Source: Arenicola marina (taxonomy: Eukaryota > Annelida > Polychaeta > Arenicolidae). From it: a stretch of 64,000 bases of DNA. Shown in pieces: positions 1 through 11,669 of this stretch (position 1 is its first letter; the number at the start of each line of letters is the position of its first letter). The stretch is from positions 52,947,357 through 53,011,356 of the forward strand of contig OZ025250.1 in assembly GCA_964019135.1 (NCBI GenBank), read 5' to 3'. The notes beneath the pieces were generated by a model that was given only the letters and a program-made list of their open reading frames with translations, ran no database searches and had not been told where the DNA came from. Position numbers and translations under genes: made by a program.

Positions 1-3000
1 ACGTCATCATGACATCAATGTCCAGCCACACAGTACGTCATCATGACATCAATGTCCAGCAACACAGTACGTCATCATGACATCAATGTCCAGCCACACA
101 GTACGTCATCATGACATCAATGTCCAGCAACACAGTACGTCATCATGACATCAATGTCCAGCTACACAGTACGTCATCATGACACCAATGTCCAGCAACA
201 CAGTACGTCATCATGACATCAATGTCCAGCAACACAGTACGTCATCATGACATCAATGTCCAGCAACACAGTACGTCATCATGACATCAATGTCCAGCAA
301 GACAGTACGTCATCATGACATCAATGTCCAGCAAGACAGTACGTCATCATGACATCAATGTCCAGCAAGACAGTACGTCATCATGACATCAATGTCCAGC
401 AACACAGTACGTCATCATGACATCAATGTCCAGCAACACAGTACGTCATCATGACATCAATGTCCAGCAACACAGTACGTCATCATGACACCAATGTCCA
501 GCAACACAGTACGTCATCATGACATCAATGTCCAGCAACACAGTACGTCATCATGACCTCAATGTCCAGCAACACAGTACGTCATCATGACATCAATGTC
601 CAGCAACACAGTACGTCATCATGACATCAATGTCCAGCAACACAGTACGTCATCATGACATCAATGTCCAGCAACACAGTACGTCATCATGACCTCAATG
701 TCAAGCAACACAGTACGTCATCATGACATCAATGTCCAGCAACACAGTACGTCATCATGACATCAATGTCCAGCAACACAGTACGTCATCATGACATCAA
801 TGTCCAGCCACACAGTACGTCATCATGACATCAATGTCCAGCAACACAGTACGTCATCATGACATCAATGTCCAGCAAGACAGTACGTCATCATGACATC
901 AATGTCCAGCAACACAGTACGTCATCATGACATCAATGTCCAGCAACACAGTACGTCATCATGACATCAATGTCCAGCCACACAGTACGTCATCATGACA
1001 TCAATGTCCAGCAACACAGTACGTCATCATGACATCAATGTCCAGCAACACAGTACGTCATCATGACATCAATGTCCAGCAAGACAGTACGTCATCATGA
1101 CATCAATGTCCAGCAAGACAGTACGTCATCATGACATCAATGTCCAGCAACACAGTACGTCATCATGACATCAATGTCCAGCTACACAGTACGTCATCAT
1201 GACATCAATGTCCAGCAACACAGTACGTCATCATGACATCAATGTCCAGCAACACAGTACGTCATCATGACATCAATGTCCAGCAAGACAGTACGTCATC
1301 ATGACATCAATGTCCAGCAACACAGTACGTCATCATGACATCAATGTCCAGCTACACAGTACGTCATCATGACATCAATGTCCAGCTACACAGTACGTCA
1401 TCATGACATCAATGTCCAGCAACACAGTACGTCATCATGACATCAATGTCCAGCAACACAGTACGTCATCATGACATCAATGTCCAGCAACACAGTACGT
1501 CATCATGACATCAATGTCCAGCTACACAGTACGTCATCATGACATCAATGTCCAGCAACACAGTACGTCATCATGACATCAATGTCCAGCAACACAGTAC
1601 GTCATCATGACATCAATGTCCAGCTACACAGTACGTCATCATGACATCAATGTCCAGCAACACAGTACGTCATCATGACATCAATGTCCAGCAACACAGT
1701 ACGTCATCATGACATCAATGTCCAGCAAGACAGTACGTCATCATGACATCAATGTCCAGCAACACAGTACGTCATCATGACATCAATGTCCAGCTACACA
1801 GTACGTCATCATGACATCAATGTCCAGCAACACAGTACGTCATCATGACATCAATGTCCAGCAACACAGTACGTCATCATGACATCAATGTCCAGCAACA
1901 CAGTACGTCATCATGACATCAATGTCCAGCAACACAGTACGTCATCATGACATCAATGTCCAGCAACACAGTACGTCATCATGACATCAATGTTCAGCAA
2001 CACATTACGTCATCATGACATCAATGTCCAGCAACACAGTACGTCATCATGACATCAATGTCCAGCAACACAGTACGTCATCATGACATCAATGTCCAGC
2101 AACACAGTACGTCATCATGACATCAATGTCCAGCAACACAGTACGTCATCATGACATCAATGTCCAGCAACACAGTACGTCATCATGACATCAATGTCCA
2201 GCTACACAGTACGTCATCATGACACCAATGTCCAGCAACACAGTACGTCATGATGACATCAATGTCCAGCAACGCAGTACGTCATCATGACATCAATGTC
2301 CAGCAACACAGTACGTCATCATGACATCAATGTCCAGCAACACAGTACGTCATCATGACATCAATGTCCAGCAACACAGTACGTCATCATGACATCAATG
2401 TCCAGCAACACAGTACGTCATCATGACATCAATGTCCAGCAACACAGTACGTCATCATGACATCAATGTCCAGCAACACAGTACGTCATCATGACATCAA
2501 TGTCCAGCAACACAGTACGTCATCATGACATCAATGTCCAGCAAGACAGTACGTCATCATGACATCAATGTCCAGCAACACAGTACGTCATCATGACATC
2601 AATGTCCAGCTACACAGTACGTCATCATGACACCAATGTCCAGCCACACAGTACGTCATCATGACATCAATGTCCAGCAACACAGTACGTCATCATGACA
2701 TCAATGTCCAGCAACACAGTACGTCATCATGACATCAATGTCCAGCTACACAGTACGTCATCATGACACCAATGTCCAGCAACACAGTACGTCATCATGA
2801 CATCAATGTCCAGCAACACAGTACGTCATCATGACATCAATGTCCAGCTACACAGTACGTCATCATGACATCAATGTCCAGCAACACGGTACGTCATCAT
2901 GACACCAATGTCCAGCAACACAGTACGTCATCATGACATCAATGTCCAGCCACACAGTACGTCATCATGACATCAATGTCCAGCAACACAGTACGTCATC

Positions 3001-4577
3001 ATGACATCAATGTCCAGCAACACAGTACGTCATCATGACACCAATGTCCAGCAACACAGTACGTCATCATGACACCAATGTCCAGCAACACAGTACGTCA
3101 TCATGACACCAATGTCCAGCAACACAGTACGTCATCATGACACCAATGTCCAGCAAGACAGTACGTCATCATGACATCAATGTCCAGCAACGCAGTACGT
3201 CATCATGACATCAATGTCCAGCAACACAGTACGTCATCATGACATCAATGTCCAGCAACACAGTACGTCATCATGACATCAATGTCCAGCAACACAGTAC
3301 GTCATCATGACATCAATGTCCAGCAACACAGTACGTCATCATGACATCAATGTCCAGCAACACAGTACGTCATCATGACATCAATGTCCAGCAACACAGT
3401 ACGTCATCATGACATCAATGTCCAGCAACACAGTACGTCATCATGACATCAATGTCCAGCAACACAGTACGTCATCATGACATCAATGTCCAGCAACACA
3501 GTACGTCATCATGACATCAATGTCCAGCAACACAGTACGTCATCATGACATCAATGTCCAGCAACACAGTACGTCATCATGACATCAATGTCCAGCAACA
3601 CAGTACGTCATCATGACATCAATGTCCAGCAACACAGTACGTCATCATGACATCAATGTCCAGCAACACAGTACGTCATCATGACATCAATGTCCAGCAA
3701 CACAGTACGTCATCATGACATCAATGTCCAGCAACACAGTACGTCATCATGACATCAATGTCCAGCAACACAGTACGTCATCATGACATCAATGTCCAGC
3801 AACACAGTACGTCATCATGACATCAATGTCCAGCAACACAGTACGTCATCATGACATCAATGTCCAGCCACACAGTACGTCATCATGACATCAATGTCCA
3901 GCAACACGGTACGTCATCATGACATCAATGTCCAGCCACACAGTACGTCATCATGACATCAATGTCCAGCAACACAGTACGTCATCATGACATCAACGTC
4001 CAGCAACACAGTACGTCATCATGACATCAATGTCCAGCAACACAGTACGTCATCATGACATCAATGTCCAGCAACACAGTACGTCATCATGACATCAATG
4101 TCCAGCAACACAGTACGTCATCATGACATCAACGTCCAGCAACACAGTACGTCATCATGACATCAATGTCCAGCAACACAGTACGTCATCATGACATCAA
4201 TGTCCAGCAACACAGTACGTCATCATGACATCAATGTCCAGCAAGACAGTACGTCATCATGACATCAATGTCCAGCAACACAGTACGTCATCATGACATC
4301 AATGTCCAGCAGCACAGTACGTCATCATGACATCAATGTCCAGCAACACAGTACGTCATCATGACATCAACGTCCAGCAACACAGTACGTCATCATGACA
4401 TCAACGTCCAGCAACACAGTACGTCATCATGACATCAATGTCCAGCAACACAGTACGTCATCATGACATCAATGTCCAGCAAGACAGTACGTCATCATGA
4501 CATCAATGTCCAGCAACACAGTACGTCATCATGACATCATTGTCCAGCAACACAGTACGTCATCATGACATCAATGT
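1..4577. repeat. 34-bp satellite/minisatellite array, left end cut by window
   Basis: About 134 head-to-tail copies of a 34-bp unit that begins ACGTCATCATGACATCAATG and continues with TCCAGCAACACAGT. Copies are nearly identical. Most differences fall at a few positions: CAACACAG against CAAGACAG, CCACACAG or CTACACAG, and GACATC against GACACC or GACCTC. The array stops abruptly at about 4577, in the middle of a unit (CAATGT followed by unrelated GGCCATACG). All frames carry stops and 34 is not a multiple of 3, so it is not coding. Each unit has a CGTCA half-site and an imperfect dyad GTCATCATGAC. The true length is unknown because the left edge is inside the array. Confidence 0.98.
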
Positions 4578-4889
4578 TGGCCATACGATTAGTTTCCCCA
4601 ACGACCAGATTGTAAATAAATGAAGAATTTAACCACAGGACGTCTGAGATGATGTTTTATGCCGGTGCGAGGTAGAGCTGGCAATAAGTTTTATGATAAA
4701 TAGTTGTGGGCTTGTCGCAAATGTTTGTTTAGCACAGGATGTTTGAAAAAAGTTTGCAGAGGAGAGTAGAGGGAGGTGGGGGGGGGGGGGGGTAAGGTAG
4801 GCACAAATACTGAATTGTTGTTAAATGGTTACACATTTCGTGGTTTTTAACCGAAATCCTGGATCGCGTGACTCTGCAGTCAACCCACC

Positions 4890-5250
4890 CACACACAGCG
4901 AACACGCTATCCATAGATCTACAGATCCTGTAGCCACCCAGCCGCTCACACGGGGCCGCCCCGATAGCTCAGTGGGTTACAGGCCTCGCCTTGAGTGCTC
5001 TGGCCACCTGAGAGCCTAACGGCACGTGGATCAGATCGCGCCCGGCTGTGGCCATGTGTGGATAAAGATCCTATGCCCTTCTTCGCAAAGAGTATGGGGT
5101 TACCCCCGGGGACATGGCTTCACTCTCCCTTACTTCTTCCATTGACGCAGTATACAAAGTATACAAACTACCAACCCAATCACACACCCATACACAATGA
5201 ACAGGCTATTCATGGATCTGTCCTGTAGTCACCCACCCAGTCACACACAC
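4890..5250. repeat. Imperfect direct duplication interrupted by a SINE
   Basis: The sequence at 4890-4950 (CACACAGCGAACACGCTATC, then CATAGATCT and CCTGTAGCCACCCAGCCGCTCACAC in pieces) is matched imperfectly at 5190-5250 (ACACAATGAACAGGCTATTC, CATGGATCTG, CCTGTAGTCACCCACCCAGTCACAC). The SINE at 4955-5180 lies between the two copies. This suggests a short tandem repeat that existed before the SINE inserted, or a long diverged duplication made with it. Confidence 0.6.
4955..5180 (+). mobile_element. tRNA-derived SINE, family A
   Basis: The tRNA-like head has an A box (ATAGCTCAGTGGGTTA) and a degenerate B-box region (GATCAGATCGCGCCC). It is followed by a body shared with other copies in this window: GGATAAAGATCC, a GGTTACCCCCGGGGACATGG block, then CTCCCTTACTTC and TTGACGC near the 3' end. 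Related copies lie at 7712-7928 (minus), 16049-16223 (5'-truncated), 31070-31314 (minus) and 35136-35389. The A and B boxes are the RNA polymerase III promoter typical of SINEs. It is not a functional tRNA gene, because the cloverleaf is not preserved. Confidence 0.85.
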
Positions 5251-5990
5251 CCATACATAGCCCACAGCAGACACGGCTGCTTGGGTCCTATAATCACAGT
5301 TATTAAATCTCTCGGGTATGTCGGGTTTCACAGGTCAACAACAGCTCGAAAATGACATAAACAACATCAGACAGGACATCAGAGGACCCGGGTCCCTTAA
5401 ACCTGTGCCGCTGGGTGCAAACCGATAAAATGTTAAACTTTTCCAAGGTCTTAAACCGTTGAGTTTGTCCGTGGTACGAATATTTCAGTATAAAGTCTTC
5501 ATTGTGTTATATGACTATTCAGCTCTGTTCCCAACTGCCAATATACTGCACTACGTTTCCGACTGAAGGCTGAAGATTTCTTGCAAACATATTTTTTTCT
5601 CTGTTGATCTTATATACGGGTGTAATAATGTTAAAACAATATATATATAATTTATAGTTTGGCTCCAACTGCCACAAGAAATATTGACACAATCAGTGAC
5701 AAAACGTCCACCTGACCCACGTGGCAGTTTCTTATTGTCGCCTGGTGCATGCGGAACTGATGAGACATTGTCAATTGATTACTTGACATATGAAGGAGAT
5801 GCGACCGGTCTCAACAAGCCCGTATCTATCACGCAAACGGCGTGGGCGCCATCTTGAGTTGACGGTATCTGCAGTCACGGGCAGCCGTTTGCCTACAGTG
5901 ATCTATGTATAGAGGCTGCACACTCCTCAGAGCAGGCAGCACCACCCGTCTACCTTCGACACGATCCGCTAGGGACTGTGTCTATCTCTA

Positions 5991-6250
5991 GACAAATTTG
6001 CAAATCATAGTTCAGATTATTCCACTATGAGGCGCCACTGTATGTGCAATAATGCATTCTGGGTATTATGTTGTCAAGATGGCGTCATCGCATGGGAACA
6101 TATTCCGTTGACAATTAAACATACGAAACTGTCATCTATGTAAATGAAAAGTTATGTCTTCTTCATATCATTTAGACAAGCTCATTAATTTTTCACATGC
6201 GTTGCCAATAACCTGGCAATATATCTAAATCGAAATTTCGACGCAGTTGG
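5991..6250 (+). mobile_element. MITE copy, TA-flanked family (diverged right end)
   Basis: This begins after a TA dinucleotide (5989-5990) with GACAAATTTGCAAATCATAG and continues with the family block TTCAGATTATTCCACTATGA, GGCGCCACTG, TGTGCAATAATGCATTCTGG and CAAGATGGCG. The same blocks occur at 34169-34469 (opposite strand) and 40250-40493. The left end is clear. The right end has diverged and is placed only approximately. Confidence 0.65.
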
Positions 6251-7711
6251 AAGGACATATGCACACGGACTTGGCTTGGCGTTTTATAACATACGACGTA
6301 TCAGCATGATCAGGTCAAAAAAAGAAGTCACTCCAGACTTCTACAAATGAGCTATCACTCATACACTTAACTTAAATTTCGCAAAGGTCGTTAATTGTAG
6401 GTTTTACTGCGGTAAAAAAATGAATATTAATTATTGCAATGAAAACCGTTTGAAAAGAAAATGTAGGCCTATTGAAATTGTTCTCCTGCGGACAGCACAC
6501 GCAGCGCCACCGTGCGGGAGAGCTTGAAACAGCCACACCCAGGCTGAGAGCTCTGTCACAAAAGAAGTGGCTGGGCTTAGTGCGCAGAGAGCAGGGTTTT
6601 CTTACCTCGACGTCGGGACAGTCATCAGTTTTGCGTGCTTTATGCTCCGTGACAGCTTTCGTCTCCGGTCTGCACGTAGTGGCCAGGTATCGAGTGTTAT
6701 AAGTGTCTGAGCGATAATTGATGCTCTTCACACCCGCGTCTCAGTGTCATGCCCATAGGGGTCCAGCGACCAATTAGACCGCCCCCCGCTCCTCCACCTT
6801 CCCTCCCACATGTCCAAACGTAGACAAATTAGGCAAAGGGCTCATTCGCGATGGCCCAGTGTAGCCCTTGTGTGCAGAAAGGTGGCCTAAAACACCAAAT
6901 GACATTTCCTTGGCAAAGAATAAATGAACTTCTCCACTTTAATAACCCTCCACCCAGCACACCTACAGTTGGCCTTATATTGGTTTTGTCAAGCTTTCAT
7001 TCGCTAGGGGGAGCTTCGTTCCTCCGCTTATACCACTGCTGTCGGCCAGGGGTAACTGAAGATTAAAAAAAAACCCATCAAATCAATTATACATGTAATT
7101 AAATACAAAATAATCATTTTTACCAATGGAACATAAAATTAACGAGCCTTGCGTATTCAATACAGCAGAATACTCAGTGTACCATTTTGAAATAGAGATA
7201 ACAGCGCGACCTTTTTTCCGTTGTTGATACCATGTGTTATTAGGCATAAGCTGGGCTCCCGGCGCATTTGTCTTGTCAACTTGCGCAGCGCCGCCCTGGC
7301 GTCCGAGAGTGCGACGACAGAGATACGACGGGACCCCTAGCGGAGTGCGTCGAAGGCTACGAGTATGGTTTTACGACATATCCGCCGGTTAGTCCGGTTT
7401 CATGCATCCCACGTGGTCACAAAGATGGCATAAAACAGCAACCCACTCAGCCCACTTTGATATCGAATGAAAAAAAGATGTTGATACTTGGAACCAGTCC
7501 CAGAGTCCGTATGAACATTGTGTCAGAAGTCCTTGTATTCTGCCTCCGGCTATGTTGATTTGTGCCGATAACATTGGCGTAAGAATACTGTAGACGTGGA
7601 CTGGCACCACAACGCCAGGATAGCTAAGAGCTTTACGGGCTGGAAGTACCGGTAAACTCAACACACACAAAAACGCGCAAATACTATGGTTGGTTGTATA
7701 TCGCGTCAATT

Positions 7712-7928
7712 GGGTCATATCGCATCAATGGGAGAAGGAAGGGAGAGTGGAACCATGTCCCCGGGGGTAACCCCCTACTCTTTACGAAGAAGGACATGGG
7801 ATCTTTATTCTGCGACCACACAGACATAGCCACAGCGGGGCGCGAAGTACCGACCCACGTGCCGTTAGGCTCTCAGGTGGCCAGAGCACTCAATGACAGC
7901 GCTCTAACCCACTGAGCTACCGGGTCTC
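7712..7928 (-). mobile_element. tRNA-derived SINE, family A (reverse)
   Basis: This is the reverse complement of the family A SINE. Read on the minus strand it starts with a tRNA-like head (GGTAGCTCAGTGGGTTAGAGC), then GAGAGCCTAACGGCACGTGG, GGTCGCAGAATAAAGATCCC, GGGGTTACCCCCGGGGACATGG, and CTCCCTTCCTTCTCCCATTG near the end. The intact A box and body make the assignment clear; the exact 3' end is approximate. Confidence 0.85.
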
Positions 7929-8210
7929 GAATTATGATACTACGGGCTTGCCATACGCGTTGTACAAGTCGGTTAAGGTACGAACGGGGCGGGTACGAGA
8001 TAAATATCTGTGCCACGTGGCGGGGGTTTAAGTGTGTGGGTAGGGTAGACGCGTGGGCGGGTGAGGGATACTCAATATAGCGTACTGCCCCCCTCCCCTC
8101 AGCGCAACCTCTCTCCATATTTACCCCCCTACTGTGCCCCTGTCAAGGTGTCTCTCCATGATGACGGGTAATGCCTAAATAAACGTGACTATATGATGCC
8201 CGTGACTCGA

Positions 8211-8243
8211 GCCAATCAGAGCATGGCGTCGCCGCTTATAAAT
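8211..8243 (+). promoter_or_regulatory. CCAAT box plus TATA-like box (possible promoter)
   Basis: GCCAATCAGA (8211-8220) matches the canonical NF-Y/CCAAT context, and TATAAAT follows at 8237-8243. This is normal promoter geometry, although the CCAAT-TATA spacing is short. No transcript start or downstream exon can be shown. It lies 3.3 kb upstream of the first sacsin exon seen, on the same strand, so it is a candidate promoter for sacsin only by position. Confidence 0.25.
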
Positions 8244-9000
8244 GTGTATTTGATGATTATTTTTTCATAATGTTTAGTATTTAATAAATTAGGCCGGCAA
8301 GCAATAATTTTCATTATTTAATAAAGTAAGCCGATATTTAAAAGCATGACGGACGTTAGCTTTCACGGTCATGTTTTGCTTGGGACTTGTTTTGCTGTTT
8401 GTCTTCTACATGCGTGGAAGTGTTTATGGGGTAACGATGAGCGATGTTTAATAGGGTGCGGGATTGATTTAGTTGAAAATACGTGGATATATCTATCGCG
8501 TTGCATTGTGGGTCGATGTTGCTGTGCTATTAAAATCTTGTGGGGAACCCAAACTACCGTGATATGCGCCGCGGGATAGCGTGGGATAACGCCGAATGTG
8601 TAAATTTTATGTGCGAAATCGTAGTATGAACATAATCCTCATAGATAGTCGCGGTCTTGGGGGGGGGGGGGGGGTTAAGACGGTATGTCAATAGAAATGA
8701 ATGGCTGCCGTGGAGACTGAACGACAAGGGTTGTTTTATGGGCAAAGCAAAGGGCAATGCATTAGTGTTATTGAATTTATTGTCTATGGAAACGGCGTTC
8801 AGACTAGTCTTGTAGAGTTAAATTGTACTTTTTTGTGCACGTATAAATGTGGAAACGTATTATGTTGCTTTCTTGGTGGCAATGGTAGGGAGGTGGGTAC
8901 TTTACAGGTCATATAAATGAAAGTAGTAGGAACGCTCATATACCTCCCAGATACGGTGATCAGTGGCGGAACCAGGGGGGGGGGTCCTGGAGTTCCGGAA

Positions 9001-9454
9001 CGCCCCACCTCTCCTCTAGAGCAGACCCGCCCCACCCCTCTTCTAGAGCGGACCCGCCCCACCCCGCTTCTAGAGCGGACCGCCCCACCCCTCGTCTAGA
9101 GCGGACCTGCCCCACCCCTCTCCTGGAGCGGACCCGCCCCACCCCTCTCCTAAAGCGGACCCGCCCCACCCCTCTCCTGGAGCGGACCCGCCCCACCCCT
9201 CTTCTAAAGCGGACCCGCCCCACCCCTCTCCTGGAGCGGACCCGCCCCACCCCTCTTCTAAAGCGGACCCGCCCCACCCCTCTTCTAGAGCGGACCCGCC
9301 CCACCCCTCTCCTGGAGCGGACCCGCCCCACCCCTCTTCTAAAGCGGACCCGCCCCACCCCTCTTCTAGAGCGGACCCGCCCCACCCCTCTCCTGGAGCG
9401 GACCCGCCCCACCCCTCTCCTGGAGCGGACCCGCCCCACCCCTCTCCTGGAGCG
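9001..9454. repeat. 27-bp GC-rich minisatellite (about 17 copies)
   Basis: Tandem 27-bp units contain CCCGCCCCACCCCTCTCCTG followed by GAGCGGA. Variation is mostly TCCTGGAGC, TTCTAGAGC or TTCTAAAGC. Because 27 is a multiple of three and the unit has few stops, two minus-strand frames are open for over 400 bases, but these are repeat artefacts. Read on the minus strand, each unit carries a GGGGTGGGGCGGG GC-box (Sp1-like) motif. Immediately upstream, CAGTGGCGGAACCAGGG (8961 on) resembles the left end of the inverted-repeat elements described at 35836 and 37688. Confidence 0.95.
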
Positions 9455-11019
9455 AGGCTGTTTCTTTTAATGCCGAATGTGGACCCCCCACCCACCTATA
9501 TATGTGTAGATTCTTCCGTTTTCGTATTTACCTCCCACGCAAACTGGAATCCTTCACAATGTCCTTTTCACACATTTGTCTTGGGTAGGACCACATTTTG
9601 AAAATATTTTTCAATACTTGTTGCTTCAAATGGCATAATTATCAAGATTATAATAGGTCCAATTCAAGTCCATTTTTTCAATGTATAAAATAAACAAAGG
9701 CCACGTGGAAAACCCCTGTGAATAGGACTGTGAGTCCCTGCCAAAAATTCTCATTCTGCTGAGTCTTTGTACCCAGGACATCATTGTCTAAGGAGGTAAC
9801 TTGCGAGTCACTGACACATGTGGTGACTACTTTACAGACAAGAGCTATCAGCTGAATGCCTGTGTGTGGCCGCATTCCGAACACCGACAGTTAGCGTTAC
9901 AAAAAACACACCTGGCATGTCTGGTTTTGTGACTATTACACAATGTTGGTGTGTGTACGGTCTCGATGTCTACCTCTTCAGTGTTTCTGGGTTAACTTGT
10001 GCCCTTCGAGCACCCAAATCCGTTTCTTTGTTAAGTGGTCGTTTTGATACTGTCGGTAGGGAGGGCGGGGTTGGTTGGGGGGGGGGGGGCGGGGTCCAGA
10101 ACGTGATGTGACTGGATGCCGCCGCCCCCCCTCCCCCCCACCACCCCATACCCTCTCCTTCCTCCACTCCCACCGCAACGACTTTTTTTTGGCTCAGACA
10201 GACGGTTCTAACGATATGTTGGAAGTAATATTGGTCGGGTCAACCTGTTAATTGTTAAAACAAAGCTCGACGGTGGACGAATATTTCAGATTGTTGTTAC
10301 TGCAATAAACTTGATTAAAAAAGTGATTAGATATATAAGTGATAAAACTGCATTGTTTTGACATTATCTTTACCCTAATTTAGGTGAATTTCATAATCGG
10401 GTTCGATTCCCAGTGACGTCATCACATTCATCTTCTTTTTTGCTAATTACCCTACACATTCACTGTGCTGAAGTCCAGTTGATTCAGTCCCATATCAGCG
10501 TTTCTCAATAATACAATACATATATATGGATGCATGTGGAGTGGCGGCCGACAAAATTAGGTTATATTTAAAAACGCTAGATGTGTACAGACGCCTGAAA
10601 GAGACTGATTGTGTTATAGCGGGTGTCAAACCTAATCTAATCGCGATCTGCACCAAATGTTTACATCTTAAAATTATATGGGCGAATGTTAACGCTTGGT
10701 TTCGGCCGGTAAGGAGCGCCCAAATTAAGGCAACCGCGTCAAAGTCGAGTAGTACGCCATTTTGCCGGAGCTACAGACAGGACGGAAAAATCTATAATTT
10801 GGAGTAGAGACACGTGGGTGTTATCAGGTTATATGAATCGGTACAGCAGCGTTAGAGGCCAGACTGGCGGCTTACTTTAAGACACCGATCGCTGTGGTGA
10901 TTGGTCTTTTGGGGGAGAGTCCACTGGCAATAACGATGCTAACCAGGCCGACGTGGCACAAACATGGCCATACATAGGACTTGCGTGGAGATCTAGATAC
11001 CGGGCATGGTGACGTGGGC

Positions 11020-11155
11020 TCTGAATGGGTGTGGGTGGGGTGGGTGGGTGTGGGCGATGGGGGTGGCGCGGTTCGGGTGGGGGGGGGTGGTGGGTGGTGG
11101 CGCGGTAGGTGGGGATGGGGGGGGGGGGGTGGGCGGTGGGGGGGGGGGGTGTCAA
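11020..11155 (+). other. G-rich low-complexity tract with quadruplex potential
   Basis: This is a nearly pure G/T/GG run on the plus strand, with many GGG and longer runs separated by 1-4 bases and two runs of nine or more G. It ends about 400 bases before the first sacsin exon seen. The run density fits the usual intramolecular G-quadruplex pattern. No gene is supported here. Confidence 0.7.
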
Positions 11156-11565
11156 GGAGCTAGTTCAAGCAGTAATAATCTGATAACTGTACAAAAGCTT
11201 TCTTGTGATTGTCAAACTGAAAGTGATTGATTGCTTCATCACCAAATATATGGCCCCACTCTGTTAAACTGGCGATCATATGGGTCATCGTCATATAACT
11301 TAATTCTAGACGTATTTTTGTCCCAGACTTTCCTATAATATCAAACCAATGTAGCGGTGCAGATATTACGTGAATTTGATTGAAGTTCGTCAGGTTTTGT
11401 TGCTTAGTCATTGATATTTACTGCAGATTCACATTCCAGTCACGTTTTTTCTCGGTTTTAGCTATATTTTATTTTCATTATGCTATAGTGTCGACCATAA
11501 CGTTAATTCTTTGGGTTTTGAACGTATTTAAAAATAATATATATCTTTACTTTATTTGTGGACAG

Positions 11566-11669
11566 GACCCGATCAGGATGACTTCAACTCCGGGATCATC
11601 CTGCCTCCCCTCCTCATCCAGCTCAAGAAGGTCCTCGACCAGTACCCGGATGATAGCCAGATCCTCAAG
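11566..11669 (+). CDS. SACS: Sacsin exon 1 seen (start of repeat region 1)
   Basis: The acceptor is TTTGTGGACAG before 11566 and the donor is AAG|GTAAAT after 11669. Two bases complete a codon from an unseen upstream exon, then 34 codons follow, ending QYPDDSQILK. This aligns with the human sacsin stretch leading into the first Hsp90-like fold (...KYPEGGQILK). The next exon continues at phase 0 with the ATP-binding helix. No in-frame methionine here is a credible start, so an earlier exon must exist. Confidence 0.85.

Larger units (their letters stand above)
4578..11565. other. Non-coding region between satellite and first sacsin exon seen
   Basis: About 7 kb with no exon I can support. It contains a G run near 4780, a SINE (4955-5180) inside a flanking duplication, a MITE copy from 5991, a minus-strand SINE (7712-7928), a CCAAT/TATA pair (8211-8243), a G run near 8660, a 27-bp GC-box array (9001-9454), poly-G/poly-C tracts near 10080-10145 and a very G-rich stretch at 11020-11155. 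The missing 5' exon(s) of sacsin could lie here, but no sequence resembling the ubiquitin-like N-terminus of vertebrate sacsin was recognised. Confidence 0.6.

Noticed and set aside
1-4577. CRISPR-like array
   Set aside because: The units abut with no unique spacers and the context is an animal genome; it is a satellite.
4955-5030. tRNA gene
   Set aside because: A and B boxes are present but the cloverleaf is broken and the sequence continues into a SINE body shared by other copies.
8346-8579. Possible first sacsin exon starting ATGACGGACGTTAGC
   Set aside because: It encodes a hydrophobic, cysteine-rich peptide unlike any sacsin N-terminus, and the nearby GTAACG donor is weak.
8960-9495. 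Gly/Arg-rich or Trp-Gly-rich minus-strand proteins of 141-159 codons
   Set aside because: Artefacts of the 27-bp GC-rich array.
10526-10807. 93-codon open frame with fairly normal amino-acid composition
   Set aside because: No recognisable domain, no splice link to sacsin exon 1 and no start context; kept as unsupported.
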